A stretch of 37,396 nt of DNA from Planctomycetota bacterium (GTDB lineage Bacteria > Planctomycetota > PUPC01 > DSUN01): assembly GCA_016872875.1 (NCBI GenBank), contig VGYW01000021.1:1-37396 (forward strand). The letters are read 5' to 3'. Under the pieces are notes generated by a model that saw only the letters and a list, made by a program, of their open reading frames with translations, had not been told where the DNA came from and did no database searches. Of the stretch, positions 7,197 through 14,618 are shown one piece after another. Every line of letters starts with the position of its first letter. The stretch's first letter is position 1. Both the position numbers and the translations under genes were made by a program.

Positions 7197-9908
7197 ATGG
7201 CTAAGGGTTCGTATCCGTTCGCAGAGGTCGAGGCGAAGTGGCAGCGGCTCTGGGAAGAGACCGGGCTGTTCCGCTGCGACACAGCCGAGGGCGGCTGTGC
7301 CACATCGCGCCCGCCATTCTATGTGCTGACGATGTACCCGTACCCGAGCGGGGCGCTGCACATGGGACACGTCATCTGCTACAGCATCGGGGATAGCATC
7401 GTGCGGTTCCACCTTATGCGGGGCGAGAACGTGCTGTCGCCGATGGGGTGGGACAGCTTCGGGCTGCCCGCGGAAAACGCGGCGATCAAGGCGAAGGTGG
7501 CGCCGGCGGTCTCGACGCGCGGGAACATTGACAAGATGCGGGCGCAAATGGTGCGCGCGGGCTGGGGCTACGATTGGCGACGCGAGGTCGCCTGCTCGCA
7601 CCCAGGCTACTACAGGTGGACCCAGTGGCTCTTCCTCCAGTTCTACAAGGCGGGGCTGGCGTTCAAGAAGATGGCGCCGGTGAACTGGTGCGGCTCGTGC
7701 CAGACGGTGCTCGCCAACGAGCAGGTGCACGACGGCGGCTGCGAGCGGTGCGGCACGCCTGTCGAGCAGCGGGACCTCGAGCAGTGGTTCTTCGCCATGT
7801 CGCGCTACGCGCAACAGTTGCTCGACGGCCACGCGAAGCTCGCGGGCAAGTGGCCAGAGAGCGTGCTGAAGATGCAGCAGGAGTGGATCGGCCGCAGCGA
7901 GGGGGCGAGGCTCGACTTCACGCTCTCCGCCCCAGGCACGCCGCTCGACGGCGAGGTGATGCCGGTCTTCACCACGCGGCCCGACACGACGTACGGCGTG
8001 ACCTTCATGGCCATCGCCCCCGAGCACCCGCACGTGGAGAAGTTGCTTGCCAACCATCCGCGGCGGGCCGAGGTGGCCGCCGTCGTGAAGCGCATGCGGA
8101 ACCAGTCGGCCATCGAGCGCACGAGCGAGGAGAGCAAGAAGGAGGGCGTCCCGACCGGGCACCACGTGGTCAACCCGTTCGACGGCTCGAAGGCGGAAAT
8201 CTGGGTGACGAACTACGCCCTCATGCACTACGGCACTGGGGCCGTGATGGGCGTGCCGGCGCACGACCAGCGCGACTTCCTCTTCGCACGCGAGTACGGG
8301 ATACCGATCAAGGTGGTCATCCAGCCCGAGGGCGAGTCGCTCGATGGTGCGACGATGCCCGCGGCCTACATCGAGGCGGGGGTGCAGGTGAACTCCGGCC
8401 CGTTTGATGGGATGCCGAACGAGGAAGCGAAGCGGGCGATGACCCAGCACCTGAAGGACCGCGGGAAGGGCGACTTCACGGTGAGCTATCGGCTGCGCGA
8501 CTGGCTCCTCTCGCGCCAGCGCTACTGGGGCGCGCCGATCCCGATCCTCTACTGCGTGAAGTGCGGCGAGCTGCCGGTGCCCGAGCACCAGCTTCCCGTG
8601 CTGCTGCCGCCGAACGTGGAGTTCAGGCCGACGGGGGAGTCGCCGCTCGCCCGCTGCGCGGAGTTCGTGAACGCGGCGTGCCCCAAGTGCGGCGGCCCGG
8701 CGCGCCGCGAGACGGACACGATGGACACGTTCGTGGATTCGTCGTGGTACTTCCTGCGCTACCTGACGGCGCGGAAGGAGGACGGGGCTTTTGATGCGGC
8801 TCTGTGCGGCAGTTGGCTGCCCGTGCACCAATACGTCGGCGGCCACGAGCACGCGACGATGCACCTGATCTACGCCCGCTTCTTCACGATGGTGCTCCAC
8901 GACCTCGGGCTGCTCGGCTTCGACGAGCCCTTCGAGCGCCTCTTCTGCCAGGGCATGGTGTGCGCGCCCGCCTACCGCGCGGACTACTACTACCTCAAGG
9001 GCACGAAGGACCTCGTGCCCGAGGAGCAGGTGAGCAAGCGCGGGGACGGCACGGCTTCTCGGCGTGGCGACGGGGCGGCGGTGGTGCTCGACCGCCAGTG
9101 GCTGCCGCCTGAGCAGGTGGACGCCGAGAAGCTCGTGCGGACGAGCGACGGCCACCCAGTCCACGTCGAGATGGCCAAGATGTCCAAGAGCAAGTTCAAC
9201 GGCGTCTCGCCCGACGAGCTCTTCGAGAAGTTCGGGGCGGACACGGTTCACACCTACATCCTCTTCGTCGGCCCGGCGGACCAGGACATCGTCTACAGCG
9301 ACGAGGGGGTGATCGGCATCCACAGGTTCCTCAATCGTTTCTGGGAGACGGTCACGAGCTGGGCGGAGCGATTTCGGATTTCGGATTTCGGATTTCGGAT
9401 TTCGGACTTGGATGCCGATTCGCGCGCGCTGCGGAGGAAGGCGCACCAGACGCTTCAGCGAGTGACGGAGGCATTCGTGCCGCCGTTCCGGTTCAACACG
9501 GCGATCGCGGGGATAATGGAGCTGACGAACGATGTCCGCGAGCGAGCGGAGCGTGCGGGCAGCCCGGGCGTGGTGAGGGAGGCGTTGCGCATCGCGGTGC
9601 GGTGCCTCGCGCCGTTCGCGCCGCACATCTGCGAGGAGCTCTGGGAGCGGCTCGGCGGCACGCCGAGCATCTTCCGCGCCGGCTGGCCGGCCTGGGACAC
9701 CGCGGCCGTGAAGGCCGAGGAGATCGAGATTCCGATCCAGGTCAACGGCAAGCTGCGCTCGAAGATCACTGTGGGCGCCGAAGCGGACGCCGCGGCGATT
9801 CAGGCCGCGGCGTTGGCGGACGCGAGGGCCCAGGCCCACATTGCGGGCAAGGCCGTGCGCAAGGTGATCGTCGTGCCCGGCCGCCTCATCAACATCGTGG
9901 TGAGCTGA
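7197..9908 (+). CDS. leuS: Leucyl-tRNA synthetase
   Basis: The product (903 residues) charges tRNA-Leu. It is a class I synthetase: HMGH in YPYPSGALHMGH at about 48-58 is the HIGH signature and KMSKS is at 661-665. Between them are a zinc-binding cysteine cluster (CGSC...CERC, about 165-185) and the large CP1 editing domain with TTRPDTTYG. The C-terminal anticodon-binding and tRNA-contacting domains are present. The start at 7197 is fixed by GGAGG 5 nt upstream; the GTG at 7167 has none. It is somewhat longer than the roughly 860 residues typical of bacterial LeuS. One cause is a 12-residue repetitive insert (RISDFGFRISDL, about 726-737) at the junction to the anticodon-binding domain, encoded by tandem GATTTCG units. 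Transcribed alone from the promoter at 7097-7125. Confidence 0.97.
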   Translation: MAKGSYPFAEVEAKWQRLWEETGLFRCDTAEGGCATSRPPFYVLTMYPYPSGALHMGHVICYSIGDSIVRFHLMRGENVLSPMGWDSFGLPAENAAIKAKVAPAVSTRGNIDKMRAQMVRAGWGYDWRREVACSHPGYYRWTQWLFLQFYKAGLAFKKMAPVNWCGSCQTVLANEQVHDGGCERCGTPVEQRDLEQWFFAMSRYAQQLLDGHAKLAGKWPESVLKMQQEWIGRSEGARLDFTLSAPGTPLDGEVMPVFTTRPDTTYGVTFMAIAPEHPHVEKLLANHPRRAEVAAVVKRMRNQSAIERTSEESKKEGVPTGHHVVNPFDGSKAEIWVTNYALMHYGTGAVMGVPAHDQRDFLFAREYGIPIKVVIQPEGESLDGATMPAAYIEAGVQVNSGPFDGMPNEEAKRAMTQHLKDRGKGDFTVSYRLRDWLLSRQRYWGAPIPILYCVKCGELPVPEHQLPVLLPPNVEFRPTGESPLARCAEFVNAACPKCGGPARRETDTMDTFVDSSWYFLRYLTARKEDGAFDAALCGSWLPVHQYVGGHEHATMHLIYARFFTMVLHDLGLLGFDEPFERLFCQGMVCAPAYRADYYYLKGTKDLVPEEQVSKRGDGTASRRGDGAAVVLDRQWLPPEQVDAEKLVRTSDGHPVHVEMAKMSKSKFNGVSPDELFEKFGADTVHTYILFVGPADQDIVYSDEGVIGIHRFLNRFWETVTSWAERFRISDFGFRISDLDADSRALRRKAHQTLQRVTEAFVPPFRFNTAIAGIMELTNDVRERAERAGSPGVVREALRIAVRCLAPFAPHICEELWERLGGTPSIFRAGWPAWDTAAVKAEEIEIPIQVNGKLRSKITVGAEADAAAIQAAALADARAQAHIAGKAVRKVIVVPGRLINIVVS
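9370..9410 (+). repeat. In-frame GATTTCG microrepeat inside leuS
   Basis: Five tandem copies of an 8-bp unit of the GATTTCGG type. The same unit makes the palindrome at 13797-13867. Here only one arm is present and the reading frame stays open. Confidence 0.9.
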
Positions 9909-10008
9909 ATCGTCGTCGTGGTCGTCGTCGTCCGCGTCGTCCAATCTCCGGGACGGGGGAAGGGAGAAGTTTCGACGACGACGACGAGGACGACGACGAC
10001 GACGAGAG
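9909..10008. repeat. GTC/GAC triplet palindrome after leuS
   Basis: GTCGTC-type runs at about 9911-9941 and GACGAC-type runs at about 9972-10008 face each other across a 30-nt GC-rich spacer. The element begins directly after the leuS stop codon. It could act as a transcript-ending or 3'-protecting hairpin, but no U-tract follows. Confidence 0.88.
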
Positions 10009-10174
10009 TGCCGGAAAAGGGTCAGCCGTGAGAACTGGGGCCGTACCCGTTGCGCCGGGTTGATCCCTGGTGACTTTGCTTGCGCCCCGGTTTAACCCGT
10101 AGCGACGCGGATCACGGCGGATCAACGGCGGGGGGTGGGCGGAAAATTCTTGGAAGTTTTTGCAAAAAATCCTG
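10009..10174. other. Upstream region of the nrd promoter
   Basis: No gene is visible. The last 35 nt before the -35 box are rich in A and T (runs at about 10142-10170), compatible with an UP element. I see no sequence close to the known NrdR box. Confidence 0.45.
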
Positions 10175-10202
10175 TTGACACGCACGGATTCCGTGCTACA
10201 AT
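10175..10202 (+). promoter_or_regulatory. Strong sigma-70 type promoter of the nrd operon
   Basis: A perfect TTGACA (10175-10180), a 16-nt spacer and TACAAT (10197-10202), preceded by an A/T-rich stretch. The next gene, nrdR, starts about 350 nt downstream. Confidence 0.75.
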
Positions 10203-10208
10203 CGGGAG

Positions 10209-10559
10209 CGCACTGCACTCCCCGGGCGCCCAACATGGTGTGGTTGCAGCGGGGCGTGCGAGCGGGGCGAAGCCTGCCCACCGGCGTCGTGAGCCGGTAT
10301 CCATAGAGCCACAAGAAGCGAGGACACGAATCACAGAGAGGTCGCCCAGGCGCCGGGTGGTCAGGAGTTGGCTCTATCCACTAGATGTTGGGTAGAGCGC
10401 GAGACAGACGCCAAGATGCTGGGCTAGCGCTGTTCGTTCTCCCCGTGCTGGTCCAGCCGTCCCTCAGCCGAGGGCGTTTGCTCCAAGCCCCTGTCCCCAT
10501 CGCTGTAGGAGTGTGGTTGGGCGGCTCCCGACACTTCTCGTGGAATTGGAGGTGGGACC
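10209..10559 (+). promoter_or_regulatory. Long structured 5' leader of nrdR, class unknown
   Basis: About 350 nt of untranslated leader. Visible helices are CCGGC/GCCGG (10281-10285 with 10293-10297), CCCTC/GAGGG with a 4-nt loop (10461-10474), and GCTCTATCC/GGGTAGAGC (10371-10379 with 10390-10398). The strand GGCTCTAT (10370-10377) is also fully complementary to ATAGAGCC at 10303-10310, so two mutually exclusive pairings exist. A degenerate direct repeat of about 29 nt begins at 10384 and 10413. I could not match it to the cobalamin, THF or other known riboswitch consensus. It may be a regulatory RNA leader or may hide a separate small RNA. Confidence 0.4.
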
Positions 10560-11048
10560 ATGCGGTGTCCTTTCTGCAAGACCGACAACGACAAGGTGGT
10601 GGATTCCCGCTCGTCCGAGGGGGCGGCGGTGATACGCCGGCGCCGCGAGTGTCTGGAGTGCAGCCGCCGCTACACGACCTACGAGCGGGTGGAGGAAATC
10701 CCGCTGCGGGTGATCAAGAAGGACGGCTCGCGCCAGCCGTTCGAGCGGCGGAAAATCCTGGAGGGGATGATGAAGGCGTGCGAGAAGCGCCCGGTGGCCA
10801 CCGACGCGCTGGAGGGGATCGTGTCGGAGATCGAGCGGAGGCTGGCCGACATAGCGGACCGCGAGGTGAGCTCGCACCAGATCGGCGAGATGGTCATGCA
10901 GCACCTCCGCGAGCTCGACCAGGTGGCCTACGTCCGCTTCGCATCCGTCTACAGGGCGTTCAAGGACATCAACCAGTTCCTCGAGGAACTGCGGCCCATG
11001 CTGGAGAGGAAAGGGCGAGGCGATGGCAAAGATCAAAGAGGTTCGTAA
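10560..11048 (+). CDS. nrdR: Transcriptional repressor NrdR
   Basis: The product (162 residues) is the nucleotide-sensing repressor of ribonucleotide reductase genes. An N-terminal zinc ribbon (Cys3, Cys6, Cys31, Cys34) binds DNA and an ATP-cone (about residues 49-139) senses ATP/dATP. Family words RCPFC, VDSR, RRRREC and RRYTTYE are all present. The ATG is preceded by GGAGG at 7 nt. Its 3' end overlaps nrdD by 26 nt, so the two are translated from one message and NrdR probably controls its own operon. Length is normal for the family. Confidence 0.97.
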   Translation: MRCPFCKTDNDKVVDSRSSEGAAVIRRRRECLECSRRYTTYERVEEIPLRVIKKDGSRQPFERRKILEGMMKACEKRPVATDALEGIVSEIERRLADIADREVSSHQIGEMVMQHLRELDQVAYVRFASVYRAFKDINQFLEELRPMLERKGRGDGKDQRGS

Positions 11049-13443
11049 GCGCGACGGGCGTCTGGTGCCCTTCGACGAGACGAAGATCGCGGATGCCATC
11101 TTCAAGGCGGCGCAGGCCGTCGGCGGGCAGGACCGCCAGCTCGCCGAGGAGCTCGCAGGCGTCGTCACCATGTTCCTCGAACGCGAGTTCGAGGACGGCA
11201 TCCCCGGCATCGAGGACATCCAGGACGTCGTGGAGCGCGTGCTGATCGAGACCGGACACGCGCGGACCGCGAAGGCGTACATCCTCTACAGGGAGCGGCG
11301 GGCGCGCCGCCGCGAGTCGCTCCGCGTCCGCAAGCCGGTCCGCGAAAACGCGGGCGCGACCGACATCACGCTCCTGGTGGACCCCGGGACGAAGGACGAG
11401 CTGCTGTCGTGGGACCGCGCGCGCATCGCCGAAGCGCTCGTTGGCGAGGCGCAGCTCGACGACCAGGTGGCCCACGACATCGCCCGCGCGGTCGAGAGGA
11501 AGATTTTCGACTCCGGCATTGACCGCATCTCCACCTCGCTCATCCGCGAGCTGGTGGACAACGAGCTCTTCGAGCGGGGCCTCGCGGCCAAGCTCGAACG
11601 CCAGAAGACCATCGGCATCCCAAAGTACGACCTCGAGGAGCTCGTCTTCTCCAAGTCGAAGGAGAACTCCAACATCGGGGCCAACAACCCCGAGGCGATC
11701 AACCTGGCAATAGCCGAGACCACGCTCAAGCAGTGGGCGCTCCAGGAGGTCTTCTCGCGCGAGGTGGCTGACGCCCACCTGTCGGCCAAGGTGCACCTGC
11801 ACGACCTCGGCTACCCGACAAGGGTCTACTGCTCCTCGCACTCGCTCGAGTACATCAAGAAGTTCGGGCTCTCGCTGCGGAACCTCGACACCTCGTCGGC
11901 CCCCGCCAAGCACGCGCGCACGCTCACCGGCCACCTCAACACGTTCCTCGCCTCGATGCAGGCATACTACGCGGGCGCCCTGGGGGTGGGCTACATCAAC
12001 ATCCTCTACGCCCCATACGTGGAGGGCATGAGCGAGAAGGAGATGCGCCAGGAGGCCCAGCACCTGATCTTCTCAGGCTCCCAGAGCGCCTTCTCGCGTG
12101 GCGGCCAGACGCTCTTCCTCGACTTCAACGTCCACACCGGCGTGCCCCACTACCTGCGCGACGTGCCGGCCATCGGCCCCAGCGGCCAGTACACCGGGCG
12201 GACCTATGGCGACTACGAGGCGACCGCCCGGCAGTTCACCCGCGCCATGCTCGACACCTGGCGCGCCGGCGACCAGCACGGCCACATCTTCGCCTTCCCG
12301 AAGTGCGACCTGCACGTCAACGCCGACACCTTCGGCGACCCCAAGCAGCTCGAGCTCCTCGAACACGCCTGCCAGATCGCCAGCAAGAACGGCTCGCCCT
12401 ACTTCGTCTTCGACCGCGACGAGGTGACGCTGAGCGCCTGCTGCCGCCTGCGCACCGCCATCGAAGACGTCAGCATGATCAAGCACCTGGAGACCATGCG
12501 CTTCTGCGGCTTCCAGAACGTCACCGTCAACCTCCCCCAGGCCGCCTACCGCGCCGGCAGGGGCAACATCGCGGGCTTCATCGAGGAGGTCGCCGCGATG
12601 ATGGACATCGCGGTCCAGGCACACCTCCAGAAGCGGCGGTTCATCGCCAAGCTCATGAGCTCGCCCGCCATGCCCCTCTGGCAGCTCGGCCAGCCGGCGC
12701 GGGACGGGCGCCCCTACGTGGACCTCGACAAGTGCACCTACATCATCGGCCTCATCGGCCTCAACGAGGCCATCCAGCACCTCACCGGCGAGGAGCTCCA
12801 CGAGAGCGAGGCCGCGCTCCGGCTCGGCCTCAAGGTCGTCTCCCACATGTACTTCAAGGCCAAGGAGGACGGCAAGCGCCTGGGCCTCAAGTTCTCCCTC
12901 GAGGAGAGCCCGGCCGAGAGCGCCTCGCGGCGCATGGCCAAGGTGGACCTCAGGAACTTCCCCGAGGCCCGCGAGGTGGTGAAGGGCAACATCGAGCGCG
13001 ACGAGTTCTACTACACCAACTCGATCCACCTTCGCGCGGACGCCCCTGTGGACATCGTGACCCGCATCCGCACTCAGAGCAAGTTCCACCCACTCATCGA
13101 GTCGGGCGCCATCATCCACGCCTTCGTCGGCGAGGAGCTGCCCCCCGCCGCCAGCGTCCTCAACCTCGTCCGCAAGACCTACGAGCAGACCCGCTGCGCC
13201 CAACTGACCATCTCGCCAGAGTTCACCGTCTGCAACGCCTGCAACAAGATGGACGTCGGGCTGCACGACACGTGCCAGACCTGCCACTCCACGGAGGTCT
13301 ACGGCCTGACCCGCATCGTCGGCTACTTCAGCCGCATCACGAACTGGAACAAGAGCAAGATCGGCGAGCTGCGGGACCGCCACGCCGGCCGCTACGCGCT
13401 CCCGAGCGTCCAGCACGCCGTCGCCCACAAGCTCCACGTCTGA
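11023..13443 (+). CDS. nrdD: Anaerobic (class III) ribonucleoside-triphosphate reductase
   Basis: The product (806 residues) reduces ribonucleoside triphosphates to deoxyribonucleotides using a glycyl radical, which oxygen destroys. Two ATP-cone domains are visible at about 1-92 and 112-190 for allosteric control. The catalytic barrel follows. Near the C-terminus are four zinc cysteines (737, 740, 751, 754) and the radical-carrying RIVGYF (Gly767). An adjacent cysteine pair, Cys473-Cys474 in LSACCR, lies in the expected active-site half of the barrel; its exact role is my inference. The redoxin gene 71 nt downstream suggests this is the type that takes electrons from a redoxin rather than formate. 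It starts inside the end of nrdR. The activase gene is further along the same operon. Confidence 0.97.
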   Translation: MAKIKEVRKRDGRLVPFDETKIADAIFKAAQAVGGQDRQLAEELAGVVTMFLEREFEDGIPGIEDIQDVVERVLIETGHARTAKAYILYRERRARRRESLRVRKPVRENAGATDITLLVDPGTKDELLSWDRARIAEALVGEAQLDDQVAHDIARAVERKIFDSGIDRISTSLIRELVDNELFERGLAAKLERQKTIGIPKYDLEELVFSKSKENSNIGANNPEAINLAIAETTLKQWALQEVFSREVADAHLSAKVHLHDLGYPTRVYCSSHSLEYIKKFGLSLRNLDTSSAPAKHARTLTGHLNTFLASMQAYYAGALGVGYINILYAPYVEGMSEKEMRQEAQHLIFSGSQSAFSRGGQTLFLDFNVHTGVPHYLRDVPAIGPSGQYTGRTYGDYEATARQFTRAMLDTWRAGDQHGHIFAFPKCDLHVNADTFGDPKQLELLEHACQIASKNGSPYFVFDRDEVTLSACCRLRTAIEDVSMIKHLETMRFCGFQNVTVNLPQAAYRAGRGNIAGFIEEVAAMMDIAVQAHLQKRRFIAKLMSSPAMPLWQLGQPARDGRPYVDLDKCTYIIGLIGLNEAIQHLTGEELHESEAALRLGLKVVSHMYFKAKEDGKRLGLKFSLEESPAESASRRMAKVDLRNFPEAREVVKGNIERDEFYYTNSIHLRADAPVDIVTRIRTQSKFHPLIESGAIIHAFVGEELPPAASVLNLVRKTYEQTRCAQLTISPEFTVCNACNKMDVGLHDTCQTCHSTEVYGLTRIVGYFSRITNWNKSKIGELRDRHAGRYALPSVQHAVAHKLHV

Positions 13444-13457
13444 AAGGGGCTCGGCCT

Positions 13458-13483
13458 GTGGGCGGGGCCTCCGTGCCCCGCGT
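13458..13483 (+). repeat. GC-rich hairpin repeat, nrdD/redoxin gap
   Basis: The second intergenic copy of the hairpin word seen at 3979-4004, here 15 nt after the nrdD stop codon. Confidence 0.75.
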
Positions 13484-13514
13484 CCTGGAAACTGCCCGAC
13501 TGAGAGGGACAACG

Positions 13515-13790
13515 ATGGAGATCCGCATCTTCGGCAAGCAGAACTGCGGAAAGTGCCTCAGCACAAAGCACAAGGTCCAGCACTTCATCGAGAAGCTCGG
13601 CCTCAGCGCCTCGGTCAACATGGTCTTCTTCGACATGGACACCGTGGACGGCATGGCCGAGGGCGCATTCTGCGACGTCTTCGAGGTCCCCACCACCATC
13701 ATCAAGGATGCGGGAAGGGATGTCTTCCGGTGGGAGGGGATTGTGCCCGATGGCCAGGACCTCAAGCACTATTTCGTCGGCACGGCCTGA
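13515..13790 (+). CDS. Small glutaredoxin/NrdH-like redoxin
   Basis: The product (91 residues) is a thioredoxin-fold protein. CGKC (Cys11-Cys14) follows the first beta strand and the cis-proline motif VPT is at 59-61, both where the fold requires them. The ATG at 13515 has GAGAGGG just upstream. An open frame continues far 5' through nrdD in another frame, but only from 13515 does the protein make sense. Its place between nrdD and the activase argues that it re-reduces the class III reductase active site, as NrdH-like or thioredoxin partners do for formate-independent NrdD enzymes. That partnership is inferred from gene order. Confidence 0.88.
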   Translation: MEIRIFGKQNCGKCLSTKHKVQHFIEKLGLSASVNMVFFDMDTVDGMAEGAFCDVFEVPTTIIKDAGRDVFRWEGIVPDGQDLKHYFVGTA

Positions 13791-13796
13791 AGTCAT

Positions 13797-13867
13797 TTTT
13801 GATTTCCGATCTGCGATTTGCGATTTCGGATTTCAATCCGCAATCCGAAATCCGGAATCCGAAATCG
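13797..13867. repeat. GATTTCGG-type palindrome before the activase
   Basis: GATTTCGG-like units at about 13800-13833 face CCGAAATC-like units at about 13834-13867. It begins a few bases after the redoxin stop codon and fills the gap to the activase. The unit is the same as in the leuS insert. Confidence 0.85.
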
Positions 13868-13880
13868 GCGCGGAGCGCTG

Positions 13881-14618
13881 ATGGCCGAAGGCTTCCCACG
13901 GATAAAGGGCTTCCTGCCCAGCAGCCTGATCGAGTGGGAGGGGCGGCTGGCTTGCGCGCTCTTCCTGCCAGAGTGCAACTTCCGCTGCCCGTTCTGCCAC
14001 GCGCGCGACTTGGTCCTCCGCGCGGACGAGCTGGCCGACGTCCCCGTCGAGGCCGTCCTGAAGCACCTCCAGGCCAACCGGGGCTGGGTGGATGGCGCGG
14101 TCATCTCCGGCGGCGAGGCCACGATCCACGACGGGCTGCCCAACCTCATCGCACTCCTCCGCGAGCACGTGGCGGCCATCAAGCTCGACACGAACGGCTC
14201 GGACCCGCGAGCTATCGCAGAGCTGATTGACGCCGGGCTGGTCAACTGCGTGGCGATGGACGTCAAGGCCCCGCTCGACGTCCGCTACGACGCGGCCACT
14301 GGCGTCCCCGCGGACACCGAGGCGGTTCGGGAGACGATTGAGCTGCTCCGCTCGCGCGGCGTCGAGCACGAGTTCCGCACCACCGTCGTCCCCGGCCTCC
14401 ACACGGCCCGCGACATCGTGGAGATCGCCCGACAGCTCGGCCCTGAGGAGACCCTGGTGCTCCAGCAGTTCGCTCCGCTGAACTGCATAGACCCCGCCTA
14501 CGAGGAGCGGCAGCCGTTCACTCGCAACCAGCTCAGGGAGATGGCGGGTGCGGCGGCGGAGTTCGTCGCCCACTGCCACCTGCGGGGCGAGGGAGTGGCC
14601 AGGGGGGCCAGCCGGTGA
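13881..14618 (+). CDS. nrdG: Anaerobic ribonucleotide reductase activating protein (NrdG-type radical SAM)
   Basis: The product (245 residues) is a radical SAM enzyme that would install the glycyl radical on NrdD using SAM and a 4Fe-4S cluster. The cluster motif is CNFRCPFC (Cys32, Cys36, Cys39), followed by the SAM-binding ISGGEATIH and DTNGS stretches. The size and the lack of extra ferredoxin domains fit the longer NrdG2-like group rather than the roughly 155-residue E. coli NrdG. The start at 13881 is supported by GGAG 6 nt upstream. The open frame before it (to 13818) only reads through the palindromic repeat. It overlaps the next gene by 4 nt (GTGA). Confidence 0.92.
   Translation: MAEGFPRIKGFLPSSLIEWEGRLACALFLPECNFRCPFCHARDLVLRADELADVPVEAVLKHLQANRGWVDGAVISGGEATIHDGLPNLIALLREHVAAIKLDTNGSDPRAIAELIDAGLVNCVAMDVKAPLDVRYDAATGVPADTEAVRETIELLRSRGVEHEFRTTVVPGLHTARDIVEIARQLGPEETLVLQQFAPLNCIDPAYEERQPFTRNQLREMAGAAAEFVAHCHLRGEGVARGASR

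Noticed and set aside
7119..9944. A 941-codon open frame antisense to leuS
   Set aside because: It mirrors a certain gene, is full of His and Arg, and ends and begins in repeats. It is a high-GC shadow.
10371..10450. A tRNA gene in the nrdR leader (TTGGGTAGAGCGC looks like a D-arm)
   Set aside because: No acceptor stem, no TTCRANY T-loop and no fitting anticodon arm can be formed around it.
10209..10559. Adenosylcobalamin riboswitch upstream of nrdR
   Set aside because: GGTCAGGAG at about 10358 resembles part of the B12 box, but the rest of the box and the upstream core elements are missing.
12303..13790. A single 495-codon protein ending in the redoxin
   Set aside because: The first 400 codons read nrdD in a wrong frame (Arg/Pro/His-rich). 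Only the part from 13515 is protein-like and it has its own ribosome site.
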